Below are positions 12,005 to 23,142 of a DNA stretch of 64,000 bases, piece after piece (positions within the stretch are counted from its first letter, which is position 1; each line of letters begins with the position of its first letter). Under the pieces are notes generated by a model that was given only the letters and a program-made list of their open reading frames with translations, was not told the origin of the DNA and searched no databases. The DNA comes from Curvularia sp. ZM96. Lineage: Eukaryota > Ascomycota > Dothideomycetes > Pleosporales > Pleosporaceae. Position numbers and translations under genes: made by a program. The stretch spans positions 2,046,001-2,110,000 of the forward strand of contig JAJGBQ010000003.1 in NCBI GenBank assembly GCA_022457065.1. The letters run 5' to 3'.

Positions 12005-12278
12005 CTCTCCTACAGCTAGCAAAACTGGAAAAAAATTAAAAAAAATTAAAACAAGCTCACCTACTTACGAAGTCAAGCTATCAATCTAGTAGATAAAGAA
12101 ACAGCTATCACAACTACAGTTGCTTTTGAATAGTGAAAGTAAAGTAAAGGCAAGGTAAATGTGGCAAAGTAGAGTTGTAAAGTGCCAGGTTAATAACAAA
12201 TAACTGTGACAACTATAGCTATTTTTCAAAAGTAGGGTAGGCCGCTACTATTTTCCGGTTCCACCAGTTGTGGAGGAA
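12005..12278. mobile_element. MITE-like element, copy A
   Basis: Degenerate terminal inverted repeats: left end CTCTCCTACAGCTAGCAAAA at 12005; the right end reads on the minus strand CTCCACAACTGGTGGAACCG. It carries the family core TGTGACAACTATAGCT at 12205 and A-rich filler at 12029-12050. No coding capacity. The right boundary is uncertain by a few bases and no clear target duplication is seen. It starts about 120 bp past the DUF3445 stop and ends about 33 bp past the monooxygenase stop, so it probably contributes to a 3' UTR. Confidence 0.55.
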
Positions 12279-12310
12279 GTTGTGTTGAAGATTTTCCTAT
12301 ATACTTTCGC

Positions 12311-14357
12311 TCAACTCCACAATCTCTTTGTCCAGCGCCTTCGATATATCCACGCCGCCGCAGCAGTAGCCACGCTCAGCGTTCCCAGCACCAAGGTGGT
12401 GTTGCTCACCATCGACTCCTCGTGCACACGCCCAATCTTAGTCGTCTGCTTGCCAGCCCCAAAAACGACTTTACTCGCCCTTACACCACGCTGCTTGATA
12501 TCTTCCTTCGCCTGTTCCACATCCTTTGCACTCGTAACCTCGAAATCGTCCCAATCAACCTTGCTCAGCATCTTCTGGTACTCGACTACAGTGCCAGACC
12601 AATTGTTCGTGATTCTGCCGTCCTTGTTCTTGTACCAACTACTGCAGTTGGGGTCTGCAAAGGAGCTCTCGCCTAACCTTTTCTGTAACTCGTCGTTGTA
12701 CTCCTTTGTACGGTCTTCCCTTGGCACGAGACCGATTCTCTGGCCGCGAGTGCGCGCATCCAGGACGGCAGAGACCAGGGCATTGAGGTATCGGGACTGA
12801 GCTTCGATCATAAGGATGATGGAGTTGTGACCGAGGTTTGTATTTGGGCCGTAAAACATGCCAAAGTTCGGGAGAGAAGGTACAGAGGTGCCGTAGAGAG
12901 CATAGCCGCCTTCTTTCCAGATGGAGGAGAGATCGCGGTTCTGTGTCCCCGTGATACGGATCGGGTGCAGGAATTCGAGAGTGCGGAAGCCTGTGGCAAA
13001 TACAATAGTGTCATGATCGTGACGAGTGCCGTCTTCGAGCTCGATGCCTGATTCAGTGAATCGGCGAATTTTTTTGGTTTCAAGCAGCGTTTTGGGGTTC
13101 CCAATAGCCGGGTAAAAGTCGTCAGATATGATTATGCGTTTACAGCCGGGGCTATAGTTTGGGGTGAGTTTCTCCCAAAGGTCAGGTCGGTTGGGTACCT
13201 GCTGCTTCATCAAGTCAAGACCGGCGTTGCGAAAGAGTTCCGCCGCGGCGCTCTGGCGGTCGCATATGGCGTCATAGGTGCTTTCGCGGAAATCCATTAG
13301 GGCACTACGGAGGCGCCAGCGGACAGGAGGCAGATAGCGCAGAATGGCACGCTTGAAAGCGCTGACAGGGCCATCCAGACGTGGAACGACCCAGTTGGGA
13401 GAGCGCTGGTAGACTGTAAGGGAGGAAGATTCAGGCAAAATTTCTGGTATAATTTGGGCGGCAGTTGCACCGTTTCCGATCATTCCGACTCGCTTGCCCT
13501 CAAGACTATGGCTCCAGTCCCAGCGTGCAGAATGCATCATTTTCCCCTTAAAGTCTTCTAGGCCTGGGATATCGGGATAGCGGGGCTGGTTGAGCTGGCC
13601 GACTGCTGAGATGAGAAAATCGCACTCGATGCTGTATCCAGAACTAAACTCTGCATCCTTGGCACCAATTACGTTGACGTCCACTTTCCATCGATTCCTG
13701 GCGTCATCCCAAGTGGCCGACTCGACAGCGGTGTTGAAGCGGATGTACTTATAGAGATTATACTTGCGTGCTACGTTGCGGAGATAGTCCTGCATATGGC
13801 TTTAGTCAAATGCTACGTCACTGACTCTCCCGCAACTGGTGAAACCGGAAGATAGCTGTAGTTGCCACAGCTATCTATTGTGCACTGTTTTCTTAGCGCT
13901 GACAACTCAACTTTTAAAAGCAGCGGTAGTTGTCACAGTAACGTATTATTTGCTGGGTTGATTTTCCGGCTTTACCGGTTGTGGGAGAGACTGAGCATTT
14001 GTGGCAAATACGTACCAGTATCTCCTCTTGTCCTGGATACTCCCTCGTCCAGTCTGGGTTTTGCTCAAAAGAGTAGCTATACAGCATACTCCAGACGTCG
14101 CAGCAGCAGCCCGGGTACTTGTTGTCGTTCCATGTTCCGCCAACACTGGAGCTCTTTTCTACAATGATGAAGTTATGGCATTGGTTGCGTTTGATGAGGT
14201 CAATGGCCATGCACATTCCTTGGAATATTAGTATGGTGTGGAAAATTTGCTTTCTGGATTACTAACCAGAGATTCCAGCACCAACAATGACGACTGCAGC
14301 ATCTGTGTGAGTTTTGTTTCGGACTGGGCCTTGGTGCCATGGTTGGGAACCGCCCAT
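12311..14357 (-). CDS. Baeyer-Villiger-type flavin monooxygenase with C-terminal membrane anchor
   Basis: Three exons on the minus strand (14357..14267, 14218..14016, 13789..12311) encode 590 residues. The first intron is 48 nt and rebuilds the FAD-binding GAGISGM. The second is 226 nt because a MITE-like element sits in it, and joins EEIL to DYLRNVARKY. Motifs in order: GAGISG (FAD), GGTWNDNKYPG, the Baeyer-Villiger fingerprint FKGKMMHSARWD, a second Rossmann motif GMIGNGATAAQ (NADPH), and HDHDTIVFATGF. Near the C-terminus TLVLGTLSVATAAAAWIY is a single membrane helix followed by RRRWTKR, suggesting a tail anchor. The enzyme should oxidise a ketone or heteroatom substrate with NADPH and O2; the substrate cannot be told. 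No partner biosynthetic genes adjoin it. Confidence 0.88.
13825..13989. mobile_element. MITE-like element, copy B, inside a monooxygenase intron
   Basis: A 165-bp element with terminal inverted repeats of 29 bp (13825-13853 against 13961-13989), 24 of 29 matching and all five differences transitions. It is flanked by the direct repeat ACTGA at 13820-13824 and 13990-13994. Two internal copies of the GTAGTTGYCACA motif lie at about 13858 and 13926. No coding capacity. It lies wholly within intron 2 of the monooxygenase; excising element plus one duplication leaves a 56-nt intron, a normal size here. Confidence 0.75.
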
Positions 14358-16898
14358 TTTGAATGTAGTGAAGATTGTAAATAGAGCAAGCAAGGGAAAA
14401 CGAGGATATCAAGTAATGCGAAAGTAGCTGAATTTATACAAAGTAGTGTGGCATAGTTGACGCGGTTCGGTCCAAGATGATGGGTATGCTAACGCTGACA
14501 AAGTGACGGGAATCGGCCTGACGATGGCAACATGCAGGTAAACAGCGGGGTTAGAATGAAATACTAAGCCGAGGTGATATCTAAAAGGATTCCCCTCCTT
14601 CCATATTTGTTGATTGTTAGCCAAAGATGGTACAAAATTGCGCTTTGTCATCATGCAGCTGTTACACAACATGAATCAAGTACGATAGCGAGGGTGCAAG
14701 TTATATTAGAAGCTGAATGCTCAGGTATACCACAGCATACTGTAGGTACAGTGCAACGAAGTTGAGGTTTGACATGTGTAGTGGATGTGGAAAAGCGGCA
14801 AAGGCGGGGAAGACTATATCCGGTAATGGTGGACGATCAAAGCGGAGAAACGTGGCACGACATCCGAGTGGCTTCTCAAGATAGCATTGACGAGAGTGCA
14901 TAGCACAGGCAGGAGCTCGGTACACGAAACCTTGTGCTGGTCGCCCTGCAGGCTTGACATGTCCTTTCCCGTTGACCGCATCCATGACCCACTTGCGGTG
15001 ATTGGCATTTTCGTTGGTTAGTGTCGCTTTGGCTTGTTCGTGTGTCCACGACTACGTGCAGAGGGAGGATCAAACTCGCACGTATAGACAACGCCCCATC
15101 GCACCTTCTTGTCGGAGCTGCTGTGCTCGTGCGTGCTGTCTGCCGAGTCGTCGGATTGGGTGGGAATGGGAGAAACGGCGCGGATGCGTGACCACGCTTC
15201 GCTCATCTGTAGCCTGGAAATGGGAATTCGGCCGTGCCTGGGTCGCGTCTTGAGGTCGCCTCGGGATGTCTTTGGAGAGACGCGTTGTCGTTGTGCGTCG
15301 TCGTGGAGCCTAGCGTATGGCGCTGGAGTTTGAACCGGCGCGCCACGCTTGGCGTCTTTGGCGCGATGACATGGATGGGGTAGGATGAAGTTAAGTGCAA
15401 CCTCGAGACTTGCACACTTCATGTCGGAGGGCGTGGCTGCCCGTAGAGAGGGTGTTTGTTGTGTCGATACATGGCGCGAGTGGCTTGAGTGAGGGTTTGC
15501 GACGCTGCAGCCTCTGGATGGCTTTGCTTGAATTTGTTACTGGGGACAGCCTTGGGCGTTTGGTGGGTTGGTGGTCATGGTAGTCATGGCAAGGCGGTGG
15601 GCACGTGCGCTGTGTGGGCCAGAGCCTCCCGTAAGCATCGTATTTTGCGAAGTCGATGCCTCTCACGAGAGGTGGTTATTGTTGCTTGCATGCTCGTGAG
15701 CCTGAGGCGATGTCATGGAGAATTGCAGGCGCTCTGCATGCATCGTCGGCGTAGTGCCACGTGGTATGACCTGTTGTTTGGTGGTTCCGTGGAAGGCATT
15801 GCTGGTGCTTGTTTGTTTGGTAGCAACGTTGATGGGAGCCAACAAGCAAAGCGCCGGCGCCGCAGATGGTTGAAAGCTTAAGCAGGAGATGGGTTCAACC
15901 GTATTGCCCTGTGCATGGGTATCGTGTGGCTGATTGGGGACCCGAGGTCGAGGCGTCGAAGCGACCGTTGAGAGGCCGGTGCGTTGAGGTAGCACGGCGT
16001 TGATCCGTCGGGATATTCTCGTAGTGGCCAGGGCGGGTCACGTGGGCAGCGGCAATCGGTGCAACAGAACGACTGCTGTGGAGTGAAGTGAAGGCGACCC
16101 GACTGAAGGTATGGGAGCAGCGCAGAAGCAGATGGGCCCAGGTGACATATCCCGCGCCACCCACGGTCCCAGGTCGGGGATGCTGCACCCCGCAAGGCCA
16201 GCGGGCGCGACAGTTGAGTGGCTGGATCGAATCGAATCCAATGTTTCCGTTTCCCACCGGGCGGTCCGTGTGGATGCGCCTGGATTCAATAGCGCCGCCC
16301 GCTCTGCGCTGTGGGCATGCATGGGACCAGGCACGCACACCGAGATATGTCGCAGCAGTGGTTCCTCGACATGCGCCCACTCAGCGGCCGACAGCAGGCA
16401 GCACAGCTGAGGATGGATCCATGTATGACGAGTAGACGCGTATCGGCCGCAGCAGGACGCGGCAGGCGTAGCCATGGTAAGCTGAGCCATGACCGCTGCC
16501 GCTGCCATTGGCTGCGCGCGTGGTTGCACCCTGTCGGTTGCTAGCTGCCATCCTGAAACCCAAAACACCTCCTGGCCGCAGCCACCATTATACTATACTT
16601 ATCCCACCCCATCGGAGTCGTTGTGCCTGATTTTTCTTTTTTGGCGCTGCATGCCACCCCATCTCGACCAAATACCATACACACACTCGCCCGACTTGCG
16701 CTTCTGCTGCGCTGCACTAGTCGGCGGTAGCTGTGTTTGGCCATTGCTAGCCGACCATACTCCATCTCCGCTACCACAATCAGCATTTCCGTTCGCGCAC
16801 GCGCAACCACACTTATACGCTGCTTGTGCGCCCCAGATTCCTGTTCCACTATCCCGCCTCTGCTGTCTACCAGGCAACCCGCTTTAGTCGTAATTCAC
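14358..16898. other. Gene-free stretch of about 2.5 kb
   Basis: Several open frames of up to 176 codons occur on both strands, but they overlap one another, show no conserved motif and start arbitrarily. A TATA-like run at about 16590 and pyrimidine-rich DNA lead into the next gene. A long leader or non-coding transcript is possible but not shown. Confidence 0.45.
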
Positions 16899-18696
16899 AT
16901 GGCCCGCAAACTCTCCTTCTCCCTCTCTCCCATTGTATGTCGTCCTTACGACCCACCTCCCACCACACCCACTCACTTGTCTTCAGAAAACCGCCCTCAA
17001 ACACGATCTGGCCGACAAAATGTCTCCAGACCCCACCCTCTCCCACGCTTCGGCGCACCGGAGACACTCTTCTGGTGAGACCATATGCAACAACTCGCCC
17101 TTTATCAACCGCCGTGTCCTCGACAGCCAGACCGAACAAGAGTTGCGCGAAGCATGTCGCCTCATCCTCAAGAACTTCAAGCCCTCCGACCATGGCATGG
17201 AGAACACCGACCCGAAGCTGGACTTTGGAGGTCTCCGCCCACGCAAGGAAACCCGACCCCAGCATGCCGATGTCAACGTGCGTGTGCCCACGGGCGCCCC
17301 TGCAGAATCCGCCTCGACGTCATTCCTACCACGCTCACGCAGCACAAAAGTCCGTACCAGGGCCAAGGCAGACATGGAGATACGCGCGAGGCAGTACGGC
17401 GACCTGCCAGCACGAGCAAACAGCAGCCGGAAACGAGCCGACTGGCTCCACGATCGTGACGCTGAAAAAGAAGAACGACTGCGCAACTTTGGCAAAGCCT
17501 CCATGGACGCCTCTAGGCCTGCCATCTCCAGCATCTCCAACGAAGACATAACTCTTCCTGTCGCTGTCACATCCACCCTTGCCAAATCGAATCTGTCCTC
17601 ATCGGTGCCTGCTTCCTCCCACCATCTTGACGATCCAGTCGCCGCCGCAGATGCACAGGCCTCCGAGTGGATGCGTCTAGAATTCGAAAGGAAGCGCCAG
17701 CAGGAAACGGCTGAACGCCAACGCCGCCCATCTACATCCGTCCGTCCGCCAAGCCGCGCCGCCAGCATCAAGGAAAGCGTCATCGAATATGTTTTCCCTG
17801 GCTCCCGCAGTCGCGCATTGAGCCGCGCACAATCCAAGGAATCCCTCCGTACGCCAGCCGACAACGAAGGCAGTCTTTCTCGCAATAGCTCCAATTCTGC
17901 ATGGCGCAGCTGGGGCCTTCGTCGCATGAAAAGTTCGAGCAGCAGGGCAGGAGCCTCTCCCGGACAGGCAGATGATTCCGCACAGCCCAGGAAGTCTGAA
18001 TCAAACGCCGTCAACCTCAACAGAGAGCTTCCACCACTACCCAGTCTGGACAGCTGGAAGGATCCCGAGCAGCCCAAACAGGAGGCCGTCGTATTGCCCA
18101 AATCGCCAAAAACTCCCAAATCACCCACGGCCGAGACGCACATTGCAAGCCTTATGCGTTCCCAGGACAAGCCCGAAGACTGTTCGCCTGGCAGCTCGAG
18201 ACAGCACAGGAGGAGTGGCTCAGATACCCTGGCCATGCAATACAACAATGCCTTTCCCGTCCGAAAGTCTTCGCGTAAGCAGGGCACCCAGCCCATCCCT
18301 CAACTAGCAAGCACAGTTCCAACCAGCCCCGGTCAGACCGAAAACTCGGGAACAAACAGATCCTCAGCCACCAAAGTCGACCAGCGTCCGGACCAGGCTT
18401 CGAGCAGTCACACCCGCCAACGGAGCGGAGGCAGCAATGGAAGCACCCATGTCTCCAACTATTCCCACCGCCTGAGCATAGAATCCCCCGTTACCCTCAA
18501 AACGGTCTCACACGAGCCAAAGCCACCGGCAAAGGAAGAGCAAAAATCCAAGCTCAAGAAGATTTTTAGCGGATGGATCCACAAGAAAGACAAAAAGGAC
18601 GACTGGATGCATAAGCTGGAGAAGGAAGGCATCAAAGAGGGTGTTCTTGTCCAGGATGGCAACGATGCCCTTGCCTCTCCTGTTGTGCGTTATTAG
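16899..18696 (+). CDS. Ser/Arg-rich, largely disordered fungal protein of unknown function
   Basis: Two exons, 16899..16934 and 16987..18696, give 581 residues starting MARKLSFSLSPIKTALKHDL. The 52-nt intron (GTATGT..CAG) is in phase 0. If it were ignored, the start would be the ATG at 17020. A short structured part near residues 40-85 includes RVLDSQTEQELREACRLIL and a FGGLRPR motif. The remainder is rich in Ser, Arg, Pro and Lys with many phosphorylation-like RxxS sites. The C-terminus is a lysine-rich amphipathic block (KSKLKKIFSGWIHKKDKKDD). I recognise no family. Such proteins are often signalling or cell-polarity substrates, but nothing here proves that. Confidence 0.75.
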
Positions 18697-19368
18697 TCAG
18701 GTTTTGCTTGCCTTCTCTCTATCTCTCTTTCTTTTGTGTGTTTTTACCGTTGTTTCCCCCTTTTTTCTTTTCCTTCTTAGACATAATATACCCTCCCGGC
18801 ATCAAAAGGTTGTGTAAATAACCTATGTACACATGCATACATACCTACTACACACACATAGCATGATGACTACTATTACTACATCAATAACTAATGCGTT
18901 CACGCTGCTACGACTACAGGGGGAAAAAGCTGGAGGGACTGCTCTCGGAGGGTTCAGTCATTGCGCAACTTCTGATTTTCCCCAATCGAAGGATTATCTC
19001 TTTTGGATATCTTCTCGACTACTTTTTTTTTGCTTCGAACAAGACTGGAAACTTAGGGATCGAAACAGTATATATACTTGGGAATGACTTAATCAAGCTA
19101 ACTTTGTAATCTTTATACATTTCGCTATGTGATTCTCAATCATTCGCCCTCACATCACCATCATCATTGTAATGTCCTTATGGCATATTAACACACAAGC
19201 ACCAATAGGATACATGCTTGCATTCCTACCAACTAGCTACACTATGCTTCGCTATACCATGCTGTACCATCCCACAGCGGTCCTGATAAAAAGCGCCTAT
19301 GTATGCTCATGCCAGACCCCATAACCGTCATAAAAAGGAAAAAATACTCGATAAACTTTCTTCATACC
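18697..19368. other. Intergenic between convergent genes
   Basis: Pyrimidine-rich and AT-rich 3' flank with no supported gene or repeat family. Confidence 0.5.
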
Positions 19369-19680
19369 TCAAGCCCCGAAAAAGACCTCAACACGCTCAT
19401 GGATCCACCGCCGCACTCGACCGTATACGAATCGTGCCAAGCGACGAGTCCAGCGCAGCGCCCATATGTTTATGTGCAGAATGACGAGGCCCACGAGAAA
19501 CGGCGTCAGGAAGAACAAGACTATGTAGCCCGGTCCCATCATCAGCACGCTTGCCACAACGTAGAAGAATCGCTGGCTGGGCCCAACCGTATCGCCAGGC
19601 TCGAGCTGTGCAAGTCGCTGCCTTTTATCCGTCATAGCCATCCCTGCTGTCTTATCCCAGCTGCTCTTTTCATTAGTCAT
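19369..19680 (-). CDS. Small two-helix membrane protein, hypothetical
   Basis: An intronless frame of 103 residues. Residues about 38-75 are strongly hydrophobic and long enough for two membrane helices (FFYVVASVLMMGPGYIVLFF and a following LTPFLVGLVILHINIW). A charged N-terminus and an Arg-rich C-terminus (RWTRRLARFVYGRVRRW) flank them, a pattern typical of a real membrane protein. An alternative start is the later ATG of MTDKRQRL. It begins only 53 nt after the stop of the csn6 gene on the same strand, leaving little room for a promoter. No family recognised. Confidence 0.55.
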   Translation of the reverse strand: MTNEKSSWDKTAGMAMTDKRQRLAQLEPGDTVGPSQRFFYVVASVLMMGPGYIVLFFLTPFLVGLVILHINIWALRWTRRLARFVYGRVRRWIHERVEVFFGA

Positions 19681-19733
19681 CTATTTTGCATCAATCTTGA
19701 GGGGTGCATCAAGGTAGTGTCGGACAGGGGAAA

Positions 19734-21159
19734 TCACCACCTGTCCACCCCTGAGCCTCCCGTCATGACAGTGTTGAAAAAGTTACCGTCGCCTCCACCC
19801 CCGTAACCCCCGCCAGGGTATCCACTGCCTCCTCCGTAGCCCCCCATGACACCCATACGGTTTTTGTCTTGATTCTTGCCGTGTTCTACAATAGAGCTCT
19901 TGCGGCCGAATTCCTTGGCTGCTGAGACCGAATTGGTGATGGATGATAACAGATTGACCAGCTGCACGTCGGATGCTTCTTGCTGAGACTCGAGTGCAAA
20001 TGCAACAGAATCAGGGGGTGCGAGAATGTTGATGCGGGCCAGCATGGCCGAAATGCTTCGTAGGATCGGGTGGTTCAAAGGCAGTGGGTGCTGCTCGTCT
20101 GGTGTAGGATTAATTGGGAGCGACGCATCAAACAGATAAGATGGTGGAAGGGAGTTGAGATAGGCGCGGAGCAGCTTTATACGTCGACCGAGCATGCGGA
20201 TAGCATTCATCTTTGCTGTAAGGGTAGACAATACTGTGAGAAAGTTAGCACACGTGATTCTCGTCTGCGGCTCAGAGCATCAACTCACTCTCTTCGTCGT
20301 CGGCGCTCAGAACCAGCGATTCCTCAATTGGAGCGTCTTCTTTTTCTTTCTCCTTCTCTTTCTGCTTGCCTCGTGTACTTCGCTTCGTAGCGTCTTCATC
20401 ACTCGCTGCCGCGCCCACGCTTGACGCTGCTATGTCAGCTGAACCCTCCACTGCAGCTGCGTTTCCTCCACCACGGGCAACAAAGTCTACAGAGATCATT
20501 TCCGCTTCGCCGGTCTCAATCGAGTACACAAGTTCTCGAAACTTGATTGGCTTGGGTTGTGCTACGCCATCGATATCCATGGCCTTATCGTTTGGTTCGC
20601 TCGACGTGCTGACAGTGACCGACTCGTAAACTGTAAGCGGCAGCTTTCCCGCAGCGGTTTCCTCAGAGAAAGCATTTTCGGGGTGAAACAGTACAAGTAA
20701 TGGTGATTCAGTGTAGACTTCTGATATGCGCGAATGAATAGGAAGAAGATGTGGTTCGGGGCCAGAGGCAGGACCGAGGGTGAACCATCCGACAATGTCT
20801 AGTGGGGGTTCCTTGTGCACGTCCTTGACTACATCAACCATAAGCTTTCAGGTTCGCTGTAGTAACACGAGTGCAAACTCACAATCCTCTATACGCTTGC
20901 TGAACCACTCGTCATCGAGTGTTGTCTCGCCGTCCTCGTTTGACTTGAGTTTTGCCTGGAATGCAACCTCCATAGTGATATTTTGTCCATCTTGTGCTCC
21001 CAGTATAGCTCCTACCACGGGGCCTGTTTGTTGTCGTAGCGTGTGCCGTGTTACGCAGTCGGTGATTGTGAGGAGGACTAGTGGGTGAAGTTGCACCGTG
21101 GGACTTGCGTCAGAGGCGCGGGTCGTTGAAACGAGCGGATTTGCTGATGAATCTGCCAT
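19734..21159 (-). CDS. csn6: COP9 signalosome subunit 6 (MPN domain)
   Basis: Three exons (21159..20883, 20828..20289, 20233..19734) encode 438 residues. CSN6 is the non-catalytic MPN subunit of the COP9 signalosome, which removes Nedd8 from cullins. Residues about 20-150 form the MPN domain: VQLHPLVLLTITDCVTR, GPVVGAILG, and after the first splice FKDVHKEPPLDIVGWFTLGP. The metal-binding JAMM residues are absent, as expected for CSN6 rather than CSN5. The second splice joins DDEE to ILSTLTAKMNAIRMLGRRI, the conserved C-terminal helix region. Between them lies a Lys/Glu-rich insert. The C-terminus is Gly/Tyr-rich, which is unusual. Both introns are 54-55 nt. Confidence 0.9.
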
Positions 21160-21698
21160 TGTCTCATAAACACAGGATGGATCGCCCGGAGTACACGTTG
21201 GGAGTCTGGAGCGGCAATCAAAAGCGAGGAGTGGACGTTGCACTGCAAAGTAATGGCGGCGATAACATCAATGGTGGGGAGAGCTTCCTAGGCTGCAGCT
21301 GCCACAATTCGTGGGGTTGTGCCAAGCCGCTAAACCGGAGCTCTAGCACGCAACTAGACTACGCGACGCGATTCCTGGTAAATGACTACCACTGGACTAC
21401 TTCACGTTTGCTTCAGCCTCTATTTATCGGTCGTCACTTCATTATGCTATCTAATTTGGTACATGTTAGGGGCTCTTCCCTCTATCCAATCCAATCCAAT
21501 AAATAAACCCGAAACATTGTACTCCCATGGCTTGCCCAAAAAAGCGAATGGTATCTCAGTCTTGAAGATAACCCCAAAATCCCACGATGAACGCCCGGCC
21601 AAGGCCGTTGATTATCTCTTTGAACGCCTTCAATATAGCCTCTATTGCTTCTCAATGGCTGCAACGCACGACTGCACAGAGGTGCAGATCAGCTGCGT
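21160..21698. other. Intergenic, csn6 upstream region
   Basis: The upstream region of csn6 and 3' flank of the dehydrogenase gene. Nothing else recognised. Confidence 0.5.
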
Positions 21699-23142
21699 CT
21701 ACATCTCGACTAGGACTTTGACAACCAAGTTGCCGTCCTTATCCATGGTCTTCCCGGCGAGCTCAAAAGCTTCCTTGGTAGACGCAAGGCCATGATATCT
21801 GGTGCAGATGTGAGAAGTTAACCTACACAGATGTCGCGGGGCTGCTTACCTATGTGTAATCATATTGTCCAGACTTGGAAGCACACCTGCAGAGAGGATC
21901 TTAATGCCTATGGGATAGGTGTTGGCGTAACGGAAGATGCCGATAATATCGACTTCTTTCAGGTGCGATGCCGACATTGGGAGTGTTTGTATCGGAGTAC
22001 CCATGCCAACCATGACGAGCTTCCCGCCGGGTCTTGTTGCCTAGGGGGTTTGTCAGTAAGATTCTATCGAGCTCAGAGGATTTGCTTACATAAAGTCCAG
22101 CTTGCATGCACACCTCCTTGCCGGTACAATCAAAGGTTACATCAGCACCTTCAAAGTCGATCTCGCCCAAAGAAGCAATTTGCATAATGTCTGCGGCAAG
22201 CTCCTTCGCAGTGGCAAATTGCTCGGCCCCTTCATTCGCTTGTGCTTGCAAGTTCACAATGAAACCCTTGTTTGCAAACCCGTTGGCGAGAGCGTAGTTG
22301 ATGCGCCCACAGTCGATATCTGCAATTACGACCGTCGTAGCACCAGACACCTTGGCCATTGCAGCAGTCAGAAGTCCAACGGTACCTGCACCGAAAACGA
22401 TTACAGTATCACCCTGCTCAATCTGTGCCCTCCTGGTTGCATGAATACCAACAGAAAGAGGCTCTAGAAGTGCCGCCGATTCCATGGACACGTGAGAAGG
22501 GAGTCTGATTAAAGTTGTCAGCTAAGGCTCGGATTCCGGGTCGATCATGCACAACATACTTGTGACACCATTTCGCAGGATGGTTGATGCGCTCCTGAAG
22601 GGTCCCCTGGAAGTGAGGCACGGATTTGGCGCTACTCCGAAACCTCATCTTGGGGCACAGATTATAACGGCCTCTCTGACATGACCTGCAGTTGTCACAC
22701 GGCACACCAACTTCGAGTGCGACACGGTCGCCAATCTGGTAGCCAGTGACATTGCTGCCGATGGATACGACAACCCCAGCAGACTCGTGACCTAGTGATA
22801 GCGGCTCACAAGCCTGCAGATCGCCGTTGCGGAACTTGCTGTAGTAGGAGCAATCGCTCCCACATAGCCCGGTGGCTTTGATAGCGATCTGGAGTTCATT
22901 GGCGGCAGGCTCTGAAATTGTCCGAGTTTCCTGTTTGAAACTGTCAGCCTGACATTTTGGACGCTCGATCTATAAGAATAGCACCCCCACGCAGTGGATA
23001 GGCGTGGGATGGGTAACGAAAACGGAAGGCATACCAGCCGTAAATCCCTTGGCCCATGCAAGACAGACGCTACGACGGTTGATGCCTTTGCGTAGTGCCT
23101 TGCTGGGATTGGATAGATATCTGCGAGAGCTGAGGGCGCCAT
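21699..23142 (-). CDS. Zinc-dependent polyol dehydrogenase (sorbitol/xylitol dehydrogenase type)
   Basis: Five exons (23142..23035, 22930..22560, 22504..22090, 22040..21850, 21798..21699) encode 394 residues. A medium-chain dehydrogenase: catalytic zinc ligands in ATGLCGSDCSYY and GHESAGVV, the structural-zinc cysteines in GVPCDNCRSCQRGRYNLCP, and the NAD(P) motif VIVFGAGTVGLLTAAMAK followed by VIADID, whose aspartate suggests NAD. It should oxidise a polyol such as sorbitol, xylitol or arabinitol to the ketose. The exact substrate is not determined by these motifs. Every splice keeps the frame and rebuilds conserved text, for example WCHK-LPSHVSMESAALLEPLSVG. The first intron (104 nt) is twice the length of the others. 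Confidence 0.9.

Noticed and set aside
16038..16568. 176-codon minus-strand frame in the gene-free stretch
   Set aside because: Cys/Pro/Ala composition typical of chance frames in GC-rich DNA; several other frames overlap it.
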